From positions 3,348,001 to 3,412,000 of the forward strand of contig ML058493.1 of the NCBI GenBank assembly GCA_003013855.2: 64,000 nucleotides of DNA, given 5' to 3'. The notes under the pieces were generated by a model that was not told where the DNA came from, did no database searches, and was given only the letters and a program-made list of their open reading frames with translations. The position numbers and the translations under genes were made by a program. Position 1 is the stretch's first letter. Every line of letters starts with the position of its first letter. This DNA comes from Liriodendron chinense (Eukaryota; Streptophyta; Magnoliopsida; Magnoliales; Magnoliaceae). Of the stretch, positions 1 through 11,855 are shown in pieces.

Positions 1-1605
1 CATGTGTGTACTAAGACATACCAAGGCTATGCATATATGTTATGAGATCATGTAAGCATAAATATATCTAGTCAACGAACTAAACATGTTATCACGAAGG
101 CATATTATGATGTAAGAGTAAAATGCACATAAATGATCAAGTTGTAGTACATAGTATTGTGCACCAATAAGGGTCTCGCACCCAGGGTTACAACACATGT
201 TAGTCCCATACTTAACATGTGAAGTAATTTCAGGATGACAAATTCCTAATCCCATATAGTCCCATACTTATTGGGGACCATGACTCACAATTGTATAGCA
301 CTTAGATCGTATTTATGCATCCACAATCCCGAGTGTTACATGGATGCATGAATATCATATGTCCAATGCAATCATGCGATACAAACATGCCAATCTTGAT
401 ATCTAATTTATATCTTAATACAATTCTCATTTGAAATCATCGGGGTCTAGTACACTTTATCACTGGCTATCGCCCATCGTGTTCATGACCAAGTGAGTCG
501 AAGAGACCTCATTATCCACCTCGTCAGTGGTATACCAACACTCACTCGGCTTGCCGATAGTAGACTTATTTCATGAGCTGGTCAAACTCAACTTAGCATA
601 TAGCCCCCTTCACCCAGGCGGGTAAGGTTACACCCCCTTTCAACCGACCCCAAACACAATGAGGATGCGGCCTACTGATATTTAGCACTCAGGTGCTTAT
701 GTTATCCACTCGGTCTCAATGTTGGAGCATCTTACAACCATGGGATTTAGGGGCTTTTATAGAAGGACATCCACAGCGCTTAAGTGCTAGAACATATTTT
801 CGGTGTTCATATCTACCAACCACGATATGGCTATGGTAGCCACAACCCTGATGTTGCTAGGGTGTAGATGTAAGTGCCTCATGCAAATGCGTGAGTGCAT
901 GAATCCATCATCCGAACCATACAACCATGTCATGCAAGATGTACATACATGCATAGCGGCCCTATCTCATATAAGTCCCTTAAGAAGCCTGAAGACACAG
1001 GGACATCAATTGCAAGCTTGTCACACATAGGCAAGCAAAAACCATGGACAGTGTCCCAATCTGGTTGTACTCAATCATGAACAAGCCATTATCCAACTCA
1101 TGCACACATGATGCAGATGAAATATGATAACATACAATTATATAATCATTATGCATGAGGTGTATAATACTGCATTAAGCATAAAGTAGAGCTAAATTAA
1201 TATTAAGAAAATATGAAATTAACGTAAGAGTAATGCTACATCTAGCATAAGGGAAATGCCACATTAAACATAAAGGAAGTGACATATCAAAACATCACAC
1301 TAACATGATAGAGTAAATACATCATCCCCATGAGGTGCGACCCACTTAGAATCTAAGTCTAACGAGAGCTCCATAAGGCTATACTTGTGAGCTTTCAAGC
1401 CAATGGGCCCACTCAACAATTGTACATATAAGCAGCCTAATTCTATTATTAACGACATCCTAACATGCGACAATCGTAGAGTCCACAAGCGATCGTGGTA
1501 GGCCTACAAGAGGCATCAAAGTGGGCCCTACAATGTCCCCAAGTAGGGCCCCAAAAAGGGCAGCCCAGAACCAACCAAACACATGCTTACGATAGGCTTC
1601 AACAT
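1..1605. other. Unassigned intergenic DNA
   Basis: I see no supported gene here. Open frames are short, lack family motifs and overlap on both strands. The stretch at about 430-780 has the look of old transposon-derived DNA, but I find no termini or coding motifs to name it. Confidence 0.4.
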
Positions 1606-1609
1606 AGGT

Positions 1610-1885
1610 AAGGGTGGGACTTGAACAATGGGCCCCCACAAATCTTAAGAGTAGGTCCTGTGGTGGGAAAGGCAAGACTACAACACACATACAACAAGGT
1701 ACTACAACACGTACAACAAGGTGGGACTGTGGTGTGGCCACAATACATACATCAAGCGGGCCCACAACACCAATACAACACATACAACAAAGTAGAAGTA
1801 ATGGAGTGGATACAATATATACATCAATGTAGGCCCACGACATGGACACAATACACACATCAAGTAGGGCCTACGACCTAGTTGG
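1610..1885. repeat. Degenerate minisatellite
   Basis: Loose tandem repetition of units containing acaacacatacaacaa and acatcaagtagggcc-like words, each about 40 bp. All three frames on both strands stay fairly open because of the repeat composition, so the apparent reading frames here are not taken as genes. Confidence 0.45.
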
Positions 1886-2030
1886 ATATCGTTCATTTTT
1901 GGTCGCAACGCCTAAAATGATCACACAAAACGGTTGGACGGCGTAGATTTCTCACAAACATCACGGTGAGCCCCACCCAGATTCCTTGCGCAAGAGATGC
2001 CTGCGAAAGGCTTTCGCGGGCAATCCGCGT
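1880..2030. mobile_element. Half copy of a foldback MITE
   Basis: The sequence running from gtcgcaacgcctaaaatg through gacggcgtagatttctcac to ccccacccagattcc matches the right arm of the complete foldback element at 41381-41842. Only one arm is present, so this is a truncated copy. The region after it (2031-2580) has no gene I can support. Confidence 0.5.
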
Positions 2031-2580
2031 CCCATTTATATTTGATATCAGTCTACTCCAACCGTTGATCATCAATAATGACCTAATCAGACCGTTGATC
2101 TTGAATATAAACCCAATCAGATTATTCATCTTCAATTTTTGCCAATTATTGATTTGTACTATCTACTTTGTGGGGTCTACCTTTAACCCCTCCAAAAAAT
2201 TACTTTTCAATCCAATGATCTTTAACCATCCAATTAATGGTATGCCAAATATCATTGACGGTCCAAATTTCTTGGACCAGAAGATCCTACGAGAGTATAT
2301 GTATGATTTTACCATCCAAAACTCTAGTGGAAGCAGCTGCATGGAACGGTAGATATTGAATGCTTGTCATTGAAACTTTTGTCTGGCTAGAAATTTTCGA
2401 ATCAGGTTAAAAATTTTGTTTTCAATTTAGCCGGGCTGGTATAACCTTATTAACAGTTTGGATGGCAAACATCATTGGCAGGCTCCGGGAAAGTTTCAAC
2501 TGTGAGCATTTCCATTAGTCACGTGGCGAGTTTGCTTCTTTTTGGAAATCTTGTTCTATTCTGAAATGAAGGTGGAAGCT

Positions 2581-3515
2581 TGGATCACATCTAAAATCTT
2601 TTCAAGAGTCACATGTGTAACATTACACACATGTGTGTCACATAGGCTTCTAATCTATTGAGCACATGGCCCATTGACGATATCCCAAAACAATCATATT
2701 GTCAATTGTATCACTAAAATTACTTTCATAGGATGATCTGTGCCATCCAAACATTGTCCATTTAAATCAACGATTAAAAATCGTTAGTTAGTCACTTGGA
2801 TGTGATCATGTGCTTGTGGCCCATCTGAGATTTGGAATTTCATTATTTTTTGCCAAAGTATATATTTCAACGGGCATATTATAACCATTGTGTCAAACAA
2901 AACATACGTACACTATTTAGGGATATTAAAGTTGACTTAGTAATTAAATTCAAACCCATGTAAATATCATACTTTTGGATTACAGGAGATTCCAAATCTA
3001 GGGTGCCAAGCACAACTAGGGGGTTCCAAATCCAAGCTCCAAACAGGCCCCTAGGATTACATCTAAAATCATTCCAAAAGTTGCATATGTAACATGTGTG
3101 TCACTAGGCTACTAATCCATCGGTCACATCACCCACTAATTATATCCCAAAACAATCAGATCATCAACTACATCACTAAAATTACTTTAATATGATGATA
3201 TGCACTGTCCAAACATTATTCATGTAAGTCAATGGTTAAAAATCGTTGGTTAGTCGCTTGAATGTGATCCTGTGCTTGTGGCTCATCTGAGACTTTGAAT
3301 TTCATCATTTTCAGCCAAAGTATATATTTCAATGTGCTTATTACAACCAGTATGTCAAACATTACATATGTACACTAATTAGGGATATTAAAGTAAATTT
3401 AGTAATTAAATTCAAACCCCCATAAATATACTATGCATAGCTACTTTTGGATTACAGGGGATTCCAAATCTAGGATGTCAAACACAAGCAAGGTATTTCA
3501 AATCCAAGGGGTTTC
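2581..3515. repeat. Tandem direct duplication, two copies of ~460 bp
   Basis: Copy 1 (about 2581-3048) and copy 2 (about 3054-3515) align along their whole length. They share, in order, ggatcacatctaaaat/ggattacatctaaaat, atcccaaaacaatca, aaaaatcgttggttagtc, gccaaagtatatatttcaa and ggattacaggagattccaaa. They differ by many substitutions and small indels, so the duplication is old. Neither copy codes for a recognisable protein. Confidence 0.75.
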
Positions 3516-3639
3516 AAATTTTGTTTTCCAATTCCATCATGCAAATGTAGGTAAATGGGTAATAATTACCATTTACACATGTTTGGCAGAAATGAGTATT
3601 TCCTTCTTGAAATGCCATTTGAAAAGGATTGACTTAAAT

Positions 3640-3940
3640 TCGTAGGCCCCACTGTAAAGTCTGTGACATATCTATATCGTCCATCCATTTTATCGGAACA
3701 TTTTAAGGCATGAGCCAAAAAATGAGGCAGATCCGAAGCTCAAGTGGCCCACACCATAGGCAATCGTGGTCATAAAAAGTTTCTAACGGTAGGCATTCAA
3801 CCCACTGTTTCGTATGGTGTGGTCCACTTAAGCTTTAGATTTGCCTCAATTTTGAGTTCATGACCAAAATCAGCCCGTGAAATGGATGGATGGTGTGGAT
3901 AAGCCACATATATATATATATCATAGTGAGCCCCAAATGA
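3640..3940. mobile_element. Foldback MITE, short form
   Basis: An imperfect palindrome. The left arm contains gtaggccccact and atcgtccatccatttta. The right arm contains the reverse-complement words aaatggatggatggtgtgg and gtgagccccaaa. The centre has the family words caagtggcccacaccata and gtgtggtccacttaag. It is a shortened relative of the 450-bp elements at 18859, 20321, 40888 and 41381. Confidence 0.65.
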
Positions 3941-3992
3941 AATTTGCATAATCCTCAATTTTAGTGTAAAAAAAGCAAGCCCTTATTGTCAT

Positions 3993-4533
3993 TAGAGCTG
4001 AGCACGAGCCAAGCCAGCTCGATTAGCTCGCTCAACTCAGCTTGAACCAACTCGATTCGAAGTCTAGATTTGAACCAAGCCAAGCCATTTTTCCAAGCTC
4101 GAATTGATTTTCAAGTCGAGGTCGAGCTAACCCAAGCTCGATTTGGCTCAGCTCAAAGTTTGGCACAATTTGGCTCAGCTCGGCTCTGCCCGACTCAGCT
4201 GACTCGCTTGTAAAAAACTAAAAAAGTATATTTTTTTAGTCCCACATTGGAGGTGAACAAAGAAATGAGAGATGAAACTCTCTATAAAAGTAAGTGGGGG
4301 GTGTCAATGGGCTTTGGGCCCAATTTTAAACAGTTTAGACTCGACTTTTGGGCCGGGCCTACCATGATCGAACTCAGCTCGAATTGGGCTCAAACTCGTT
4401 CGAAAGCTCGGTCGAGCTAGCTCGAACATGTCAGTCTAGCTTGAAGGTCGAGCCGAGCCAAACACGAGCTAGGGTGGTAATTGAGCGAGCCTAGCTTGAA
4501 TAGGGCTTGGCTCAGCTCTCGTGCTCACTTCTA
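3993..4533. mobile_element. hAT-type non-autonomous element (MITE)
   Basis: The ends are inverted: TAGAGCTGAGCACGAGCC at the left, and at the right the reverse complement of TAGAAGTGAGCACGAGAGC. The flanks are attgtcat (3985-3992) and attatcat (4534-4541), an 8-bp target duplication with one mismatch, as expected for the hAT superfamily. The interior is filled with agctcgagctcggctcg-like words and has no transposase coding capacity. Confidence 0.8.
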
Positions 4534-4541
4534 ATTATCAT

Positions 4542-5024
4542 CATAGAAAAAAGTGAAGGAATTATATTGATAAATAATCATTACTCATTTGCATGTATTT
4601 ACACGGAGAATAAAAAAACAAACACACCTGAATGTAAACCGCGTGCTCAGGTGAAAAAAAAAAAAAAAAAACTATTTAGGAACTATTTTAGGCCATTAAT
4701 TGTTTCCATGCCAGCATAGTCAACCTGATAGCTAAGAGAAGCTTTGGTGGTTTTGGCCAAATGATCCACGCAGTAGCTTCCACCAAATTCTGAGTTTTTC
4801 GCCAAAACATCCATGGGAATGATCAGATACCTTTTAACATATGGTAATTTCATCCATTCCATCTGTGAGGGGATGTGTATGTGTTATCCAAACCGTGCAT
4901 ATGGTGAGCCCCTCATGTTCTCCCTACATTTAAAGAATCATCCTTATCTAAAATTCAGGTGGGACACAACCGGGAGAAATGTACAATCATGCTTAAAATC
5001 TATGTGCTGGCATGCTGTTACTGG
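4542..5024. other. Non-coding spacer
   Basis: Contains a poly-A run (about 4653-4670) and fragments related to the local foldback repeats. No gene is supported. Confidence 0.4.
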
Positions 5025-5415
5025 CAGATGCGGATTAGGTACTATCCGAGCTTGTGCAGAGCTCAAGATGGGCGAGTACGTGTCACGTGGTTGGTGGTGG
5101 AGAGAGACATGACAAGCTTGTATCACGTGCTTGGTGGTGGAGAGTACACATGACAAGCTTGTGTCACGTGATTACATGGCAGGTCTCTTTGGAGTGCTTT
5201 GCACTAATACTGACATATATGACAAGCTAGTGTCACGTGGCTGGGGGGTGGAGAGCAGACATGACAAACTTGGATCAGGCTTGCTTACATGGCAGGTCTC
5301 TTCTGACAGTTAACGTGCCTTCCAATAGTACAAGTATGACACGCATGTGCCCATCAAGCCTTGTCCCGAGCTCTGGAGAGGCTTGGGTAGTACCTAATCC
5401 AGACCCGTTGATTGC
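5025..5415. mobile_element. MITE with internal G-box tandem repeats
   Basis: The ends form an inverted repeat. The left end is GGATTAGGTACTA followed by agc...cagagctc. The right end carries gagctctgg...agtacctaatcc. Between the ends, a unit of roughly 45 bp (gtgtcacgtgg...tggagag...acatgacaagctt) recurs three to four times, each with a CACGTG hexamer. No transposase is encoded. I do not recognise the superfamily because I cannot define a target duplication with confidence. Confidence 0.6.
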
Positions 5416-6680
5416 CTGTCACCTGTAATATGCTCAGTTCAGTTTCTACCTCATCCTGATGGGTGTGTATGATGAATGGGTTGGATGGCATATGCACAGC
5501 ACGGTGGACCCCACATTCCATCTGGAAGTTTTTATAGTGAGCGCCACCGTCCCAGATGTCGCCCAATGTTCCCTTCGGTGTGGCGCACCTGAATTATGGA
5601 TCAGACTGGATCAAGGACCATAGATAATGGATGGGTTACGTGCCACTCACTCGTCATGGTGGGCCACACAGCTTGAAATACCTTCGGAACGTAGGTCATC
5701 ATTCCCTAGAACCCACAGCGTAGGTCCCACGTGAAACACGAATCAGTTGTCCCACGTGATTGGACCGTTGCTGGTATTGTCACCATCCATTTGCTGGCCA
5801 CAGATTCAACGGTTAAGATCGCTGGAAGGTTGGGAGTTTTAAGCCAAGTCCGTTCCTGTAGTCTGTCTGTTAGCAAAGTGAACTCGTAGTCGGCTAGTTG
5901 GGCGATGCGTGTGGATGATCTGAACCGTTCAAGAGGTAAGATTCCACCATGAATAGGCAGGCTATATGTAAAGCACGAGTTGGCACAAACAATCCTAGCC
6001 ATTCAATATTTGAACAATAATATCATAGAATAATCAGTGGTGTACATTCAAGTGTATTTCCCCGATGGTTGAGGACCGTCCATGGCCTATCCATATTTGG
6101 GCCCACCACGTGAAGTGGGACTTTTATTAATCCACAAGGCCAGCTTGCGGACTAGGCAATTTCACTTACGTAATCCAAGGGTTTCTCGCCATTTACCCTT
6201 TAATCTATGACACCACCACGATGGGTCCACTTCATGAATGACGTGACACCACATGGGTGAAAGCCCAATTACTATCTAACGTGAAAGAGCCCAAGAAAAA
6301 AATATTACACTTTGGCTCACGTAAAAGTCAAGTGAGACATTAGACATCTAAGCTGCACGTATATTATATTACGGGGTGTTGGCATCTCTGCTTACTTGGT
6401 TGTTTCTAAAAAATTAAGTTTTTAAGCCATTAGAAAGTTACAAATAAGCTTTGATTTAATAAGTTGGGGAGGGATTAAGGCTCAGGCCTGCCTATTTGGT
6501 AGACTCTGCGGATTTAACAAGAAGTCTCGCGAAACTCATCATGGTGAAATTACTGCTGCTGACAGCACGTGGGTGGGTGAGTTGCATGACGGACCAAAAA
6601 AATAAAAAGTATTAAATTTTGGACAAGTTTACCTTAAACTTTTCAAGTAGTTCATCTTACCTTTTTCTCTTTACAAATTC
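5416..6680. other. Unassigned intergenic DNA
   Basis: One minus-strand frame is open for about 100 codons (5706-6002), but its product has no motif I recognise and it lies in repeat-like sequence. No gene is supported. Confidence 0.35.
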
Positions 6681-6689
6681 TTCAAGAAA

Positions 6690-7196
6690 GGCCCACACGG
6701 TGAGACCCATAATGAAGGTGGGTCCCACATGATGAATAGCCCATGTCAAAGGTGGGCCTACATAATGCATAGTCACATCAAAGGTGAGCCCCACATGATG
6801 AATGGCCTACTTCAAAGTGTGGCCCCGCATGATGAATGATCCATATCAAGCAAGCCCTACCTGATGATGGTCCACATCAAAGGTGAGACCCACATGATGG
6901 ATGGTGGACATTGAATGTGGGACCACATGATGGAAGATTGACATTAAAGGTGGGCCCACATGATGAATGACCCATATTGAAGGTTGAGCCCCACATGATG
7001 GGCGGTCCATAACGAAGGTGGGACCTACATGATGGATGGTGGACATCAAAGTTGGGTCCCACATGATGTACTATCCACATCAAGTGGGCCCCACATGATA
7101 GATGATCCACCACAAATAAGGGACCCACATGATGGATGTTCCACATCAAATGTAGGACCCACGTGATGGATGATGGACATTGAATGTGAGATCACA
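6690..7196. repeat. ~33-bp minisatellite, left part
   Basis: A degenerate tandem repeat with consensus close to ccacatgatggatggt followed by ccacatcaaaggtgggc. The array continues at 22418 after the CACTA element at 7197-22417, so the two parts were one array before insertion. The peptide-like reading frames across it are a by-product of the repeat. Confidence 0.85.
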
Positions 7197-7530
7197 CACT
7201 ACGCCAAAACCGCATTTTTGCGACGAACCAAGTCCGTCGCAAATCCTTATTAGCGACGGACTTGGTCCGTCGCATGGGCCGTCGCAGTTTACTATGTGGC
7301 AAATTTCAAACGACGGATTATGTCCGTCGCTTTTAAACGACGGATTACGCCCGTCGCTAAATTATGTAAAGCGACGGATTTAGCGACGGATATTGGTCCG
7401 TCGTACAAAATTGTTGCCACGGATATCGGTCCGTCGTTAAATTTATGGGCGACAGCGTGATTGCATTTATTTTGGTAATTTTAGCGACGGGTTTGGTCCG
7501 TCGCTAAATTTTCTGAACGCACACCTATTA
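7197..7530. repeat. CACTA subterminal repeat array, left
   Basis: At least eight copies of gcgacgga/tccgtcgc, several joined as near-perfect palindromes of the form gcgacggacttggtccgtcgc cut to variants with tatg, tacg or tatc centres. They lie immediately inside the CACTACGCC terminus. Confidence 0.85.
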
Positions 7531-7658
7531 CGCTTGAATTTATTTTTGAATCTATTGCACCTGATAGTCTTCCAAATTATTTAAAACAATAAAAAAAAAA
7601 AATTAAAACCTAACAAATCATAATTATATCATATATGAAACTTAAAGTCCTTACATTT

Positions 7659-7859
7659 CTAGTGAAAAATAATCTTAATATTTGTTACAAATCTACACAT
7701 TGAAGTGAACCATTCTCCATAGAATGAGCAACTAGGCTTTATTTTGTTCCCAATATTGAAACCAATCTCTTGACCATACGTGAAGCTAGCCTTCATTTCT
7801 AATCTTTCCTTTATAGCTACTTCCACCTCATACGTTAGCAAATCCATCAACTGGCCCAC
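7659..7859 (-). CDS. CACTA terminal exon, unknown product
   Basis: A 201-bp open segment. It follows a good acceptor (ggattttgcag on the minus strand) and ends at a stop just inside the subterminal repeats. The product begins VGQLMDLLTYEVEVAIKER and ends MCRFVTNIKIIFH. Element 2 has the homologous exon at 46401-46586 on the other strand, with the same acceptor, frame and stop and a 5-codon deletion. The exon therefore belongs to the shared backbone of the family. I do not recognise the protein. It may be the C-terminal exon of an ancestral TNPA-like gene or an old capture. Confidence 0.5.
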   Translation of the reverse strand: MGQLMDLLTYEVEVAIKERLEMKASFTYGQEIGFNIGNKIKPSCSFYGEWFTSMCRFVTNIKIIFH

Positions 7860-8184
7860 CTGCAAAATCCAAAATATAAAACATAAAGAGTATCAGTATT
7901 ATAATGTAAGAACAAAAAAGGAAAAACAACAACAAAAGACAATGAAGCACCACCTATTCGTAAGAAATGCTATGAAATCGGAAACCTAGAGGCAATTCCA
8001 TTTGATCCTCTTTGGATAGAGCATTCACAAACAAAGCCAGCAAGCAGAGAAATTTTTAGTCAGCAGAGTCGAAGTAAAAGCGTGGACTGATCTGAAAATG
8101 AAAATAGAAATCCAAAACTGATAAGCATATAAATGCATTCAGCATCACTGAAACCAATTTACAAGCAAGAGAAACGATAGTTAC

Positions 8185-8241
8185 TTGGATTGGAGGTAAC
8201 TTGGGTCGAAGTCCTCCATACTTTGTCTTCAGCTCTTCCTC
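8185..8241 (-). pseudogene. Captured exon of an endosulfine/ARPP-19-like protein
   Basis: An exon of 57 bp between acceptor ctatag and donor gtaact. It encodes 19 residues, EEELKTKYGGLRPKLPPIQ. The core KYGGLxPKxPP resembles the start of the plant endosulfine (ENSA/ARPP-19) domain, a PP2A-regulatory phosphoprotein. The conserved phosphosite region that should follow is absent, so this is one captured exon, not a gene. The short length limits certainty. It lies inside element 1, on the same strand as the other captured exons. Confidence 0.45.
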
Positions 8242-8954
8242 CTATAGAATACAAAACTCCTAAAATGATTTGGATCCAAGACTCAAATGAGCCGCAATAA
8301 ATGATGAACGGTCTGGATTTAACATCTAGTGGGCAAAAGACAATCACAATTGAGGAAAAGGCTGGCATAGAGCATTTCTGAACTCAAATGAGAATTTCTA
8401 TGATCAATGTTCTCAAAAAGTTGAATAATCGAATCATAAAATCAGATCATAGATCATAACATAATATCCTTTATTCACAATCAGGGATGATGATTGATCC
8501 TGATTTGTGACCGTACATATATGAAATACCATCTAAGAGATGTATATCGATTTATCATTTAAGATATACTTTCACACGCATGCAAACACACCACAGAGGA
8601 TGTGGATGAGTCATGGATCATAAACTATGGGCCTCACTTGTTCAAATTGAAAACCCACGTACACTTGCAGAGAGATTCACATTACTTGAACTAAACATCT
8701 GAAGTACTCCACGCCCAGCTAACTAGAAAAAATCGTCACTAGTTCTTCCAAGCCTGCTAGACAAATACACAGTCTAACACCGTTAATTAATAATTAAGTT
8801 GGGCCATTCAGCCTCTTATATTTCAAATTCAAAACCTCCAGATTGCAAGTTTGGACATGTGACTTGAGGCATGATCACTCAATCAAGTTCAAAATATTGA
8901 TCTAAACTGATGCTATAAATCTGGGTTTAATTTCTTTACAATTGATTGACTTAC

Positions 8955-10260
8955 CTTCAGAGGTGAAGCGTCCTTCAAAATTATTGTGACTTAGATCAAG
9001 GCTCTTGAGGGATGAGAGTGCACCCAAATACGTCAAAATGCTTTCATTCAAGGAGTTATCACTTAGGTCAAGGTGCTCTAGCTTGCTCAATCTGGACCAT
9101 CTTTTGAAACCTGCATGCAGGTGATGTCATGTGTTTAAGGCCTTCTTAGAACAGGGAAAAATCTCAACCATTCTTAATATTTCATTAGAAAAATAAATAA
9201 ATTTCCTCAAACGCAACATGCCGAAGAGGAATAATTACAACATCTTGTGCTAAGCATCAAACAGATAGAGCGAATAATTACAAAGGTTAAAAATGCTTCC
9301 CTAGGAGATGGCCTCATATCTCAACAACTCTTTTTTGTTTTTTCTAGTCATCATCATCGTCATTGAAGCCTTATACCAAGTTATTGGCTTTGGCTTGTTT
9401 TTTCAAGTCCAAATTGAAATTGATAGAATTACAACTCAGAACCGAGAAATTCCGGATATGAATGCTAACGAGTTTCAATCTGGCTATTTCCACTTCATTA
9501 CACTAATAACTGCAGTACATTAATAAGTGCTCCAAATGCACCCTTAGAGATGCATGTATATACCTTCACATCTCGGTCCAAATCCAAAATGGCACTGTTG
9601 AGTGCGTTTGGCTGCACTATCACATCAAATTTCAATTATTAAATTTCGATTCCCCTGTTAGCATTTGTATTCATGTTACTTAGCTTCAAGTTCAAGGTAA
9701 CATAGTTAACTTCCATCATTTCCTCCTCAATTAGATAAAAAAAATTCACAACTCAAATCATTTGGCTTTCCTATGGTAGCCTTGATTTCATCAATAAAGG
9801 TTAGATAGTTAAGACCATCAAAGAATAAATTACATAAAAGGCCAAAAGAGCAAACGTAACTGTAGTTCCATGGGATGTTTGCAATTCAATTTACCTGGCC
9901 AAATGGATGCAGCCCTGTTTCAAATCATCAAGGAAGGAAGAATGTTAAGATTGTAGGAGATAAAGGTACCTTCATGATCAACCCAACCACCCAGGTAATT
10001 CCAGGACAAATCAAGGCTCCGCAGTTCTCCAAAGGAAAGAAGTAAGTCAGCATTCAGATACCATTCTCCCAACTTCCATTCCCTCGTCTGGTTGAGAGAA
10101 ATTTCAGTCACTCGGCCGCCTGTCACATTGTTGCATTTGATTCTTTCCCAACTACAACAGTCAGTCCCATCCTCCGCCAAGTCAGGTCTCAGTTTTCCAA
10201 CATTAAACACTGTTATTGCCAATGCCAAAGGATTATTATTGTCACAAGCTCATGTAGAAG
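8955..10260 (-). pseudogene. Captured 5' part of an LRR receptor-like protein (RLP) gene
   Basis: Two exons are visible on the minus strand. Exon A (about 10260 down to 9970) encodes the N-terminal cap with DGTDCCSWERIKCNNVTGG, then the first LRR, LRSLDLSWNYLGGWVDHE, and ends at donor gaag|gtacct. Exon B (9110-8955) follows acceptor tgcatgcag and encodes two LRRs containing LEHLDLSDNSLNES and LKSLDLSHNNFEG, ending at donor gaag|gtaagt. The phases fit (1 then 2), joining as DHEG-FKRWS, as expected for plant RLPs of the RLP13/14/15 type that act as cell-surface receptors. A signal peptide, the remaining LRRs and the transmembrane end are missing, and the usual LxxW before the DGTDCC box is altered. 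This is a captured, truncated fragment within element 1. Confidence 0.75.
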
Positions 10261-11673
10261 AGAAGCCATACAAAAATTTTCTGCCATTCTTAGGGAGAAA
10301 GCCATAGAAGTTTTTGAACAACAAAACCCCTTTTGAGTTCGGTTGGAGAACATGGGTGCAGGTGCTGTCATCATTTCTACATCCCAAAACATTGATGAAT
10401 ATTATGTCAAAATTGAACATAATATCGATAAGAACATTAGCAACCAAACGAGAAGGTCTCCAGTCAAAACAACATATCGATAAGAACATTAGCAACCAAA
10501 CGAGCATATTTAAGCAAGCATAAACAAAATATTCAAGCACAAACGACTTTTTTATGAATGTTTAGGACTAAATCAGGGTTTGCTTGAGAAAAAAGTATAT
10601 ATGCATGCAATGACTTTTTTATGACTGAACGATGAACATAATTTCAGTTTACCTGTCCCAACTCATTTCGTTTCTCTTTCGTTTGGTCCTAGTGACTCGT
10701 TTTCGTTTCTCTATCAACTCCAACACAACTTACCAACCACCCATCAGAAAAGCAAAATCAATGACAGAGATTGAATGGAAAAGAGGGTTCTCCTTCTCAC
10801 CCTCACACACCCCAATATCGATGCCATGAAAGTCTAGAACATTCCCAATTCGACATTTGAGCTAACTGGACAAAAAAAAGAAAAAGAAAAAGAAAAATGC
10901 AAGACAACTCTCCAAATTCAGTATCAGAGATGTCTTTAAGGACTCAAAAAATAAGAAAATGAAAATGAAAATCCACAAAATCAACAGCTTCAACATCTAA
11001 CGCAGCCGCCTGCTGACTAGCAAAAGGGCCGCCAAAGCATACACAAGGCCACCTTTGAACAGAGCTACAATTACAACTTGGACTGACCAAATCAGCCCCT
11101 AGCAGCATCACCAGCATTTGTGGTGGGGTTTGCTGTTACAGAATTTTGAATAGGACTGGCCCAAAATAGTGGTGGGGCCTGCTGTTTCGGCTTCCCATGC
11201 GAAGCTGGTTCAGTTATGATGGTGGAAGTTTGCTTAGGGCCTGTTTGGTTGGCATCTAGAAACCTGTTTCTAACTTAAAATCTAGAACTGGGTGTCCATG
11301 AAAAATTAGGAAATCAATAGCAGAAAATGCTCAGAACAACTTGGAAAATCTTTACAATCCCTGGTGTTTACAGCATGAATTCATCATCCTTGATGATTTA
11401 TAACAATATACTTCACAAAAATAGAAGTAACTTCGATCTTCAAGTAGTTTGTCAAACTACCCATACAGCCACTGCTTTGATCTTCTAAACCATATGGCTG
11501 ACCATGGGAAGAGTGAAGGTCACAACTAAGTGATGATGAATTTCTAATGCCATCAATAAAGACAATAAATGAAGTTTCCAAACATTTATGTTGGTTGGCA
11601 TCGAAAACCAGTAATATACTACAAAAAACAGAGGTATGAAATAATTTGCATTAACTGATGGAATACCGAATAC

Positions 11674-11855
11674 CTTCTCATGAGGCCCATCAACAGCCAT
11701 GAGCAGAAGTCCAGATGCCAGAAGTACAGTACAAAATAGCATAAGCCAACCACCTCTTGTAAGAATATACAAAATTGACCGTTTCAGATATTGAACTGCA
11801 ACCAAAGCGAAAAGCTTTAATGTCTTGAATGGTTGTGTTGTTAATGTCAAATTTT
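11674..11855 (-). pseudogene. KMS1: Captured exon of a VMP1/KMS1-like membrane protein
   Basis: An open exon of 182 bp between acceptor tctag and donor gagaag|gtattc. It encodes ENLTLTTQPFKTLKLFALVA, then a hydrophobic segment with RGGWLMLFCTVLLASGLLLM, and ends VDGPHEK. This matches the N-terminal exon of plant KMS1/KMS2, homologues of vacuole membrane protein 1 in the ER/early secretory pathway. The SNARE-associated domain that follows in the family is absent. It is one captured exon with both splice sites kept, in element 1. Confidence 0.72.

Noticed and set aside
1460..1858. 132-codon minus-strand frame with cysteine/valine-rich product
   Set aside because: Lies over a minisatellite with several open frames on both strands; no motif or conserved start.
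6846..7149. Overlapping minus-strand open frames rich in HHVGPTF/PSCGAH repeats (also 22253-22621 and 23055-23291)
   Set aside because: They are translations of the ~33-bp minisatellite; all frames look alike and no start, family or codon signal supports a gene.
7220..7530. CRISPR-like short palindromic repeats (gcgacggac/gtccgtcgc)
   Set aside because: Spacing is irregular, there are no unique spacers of constant size, and the repeats lie inside CACTA termini, where subterminal palindromes are expected.
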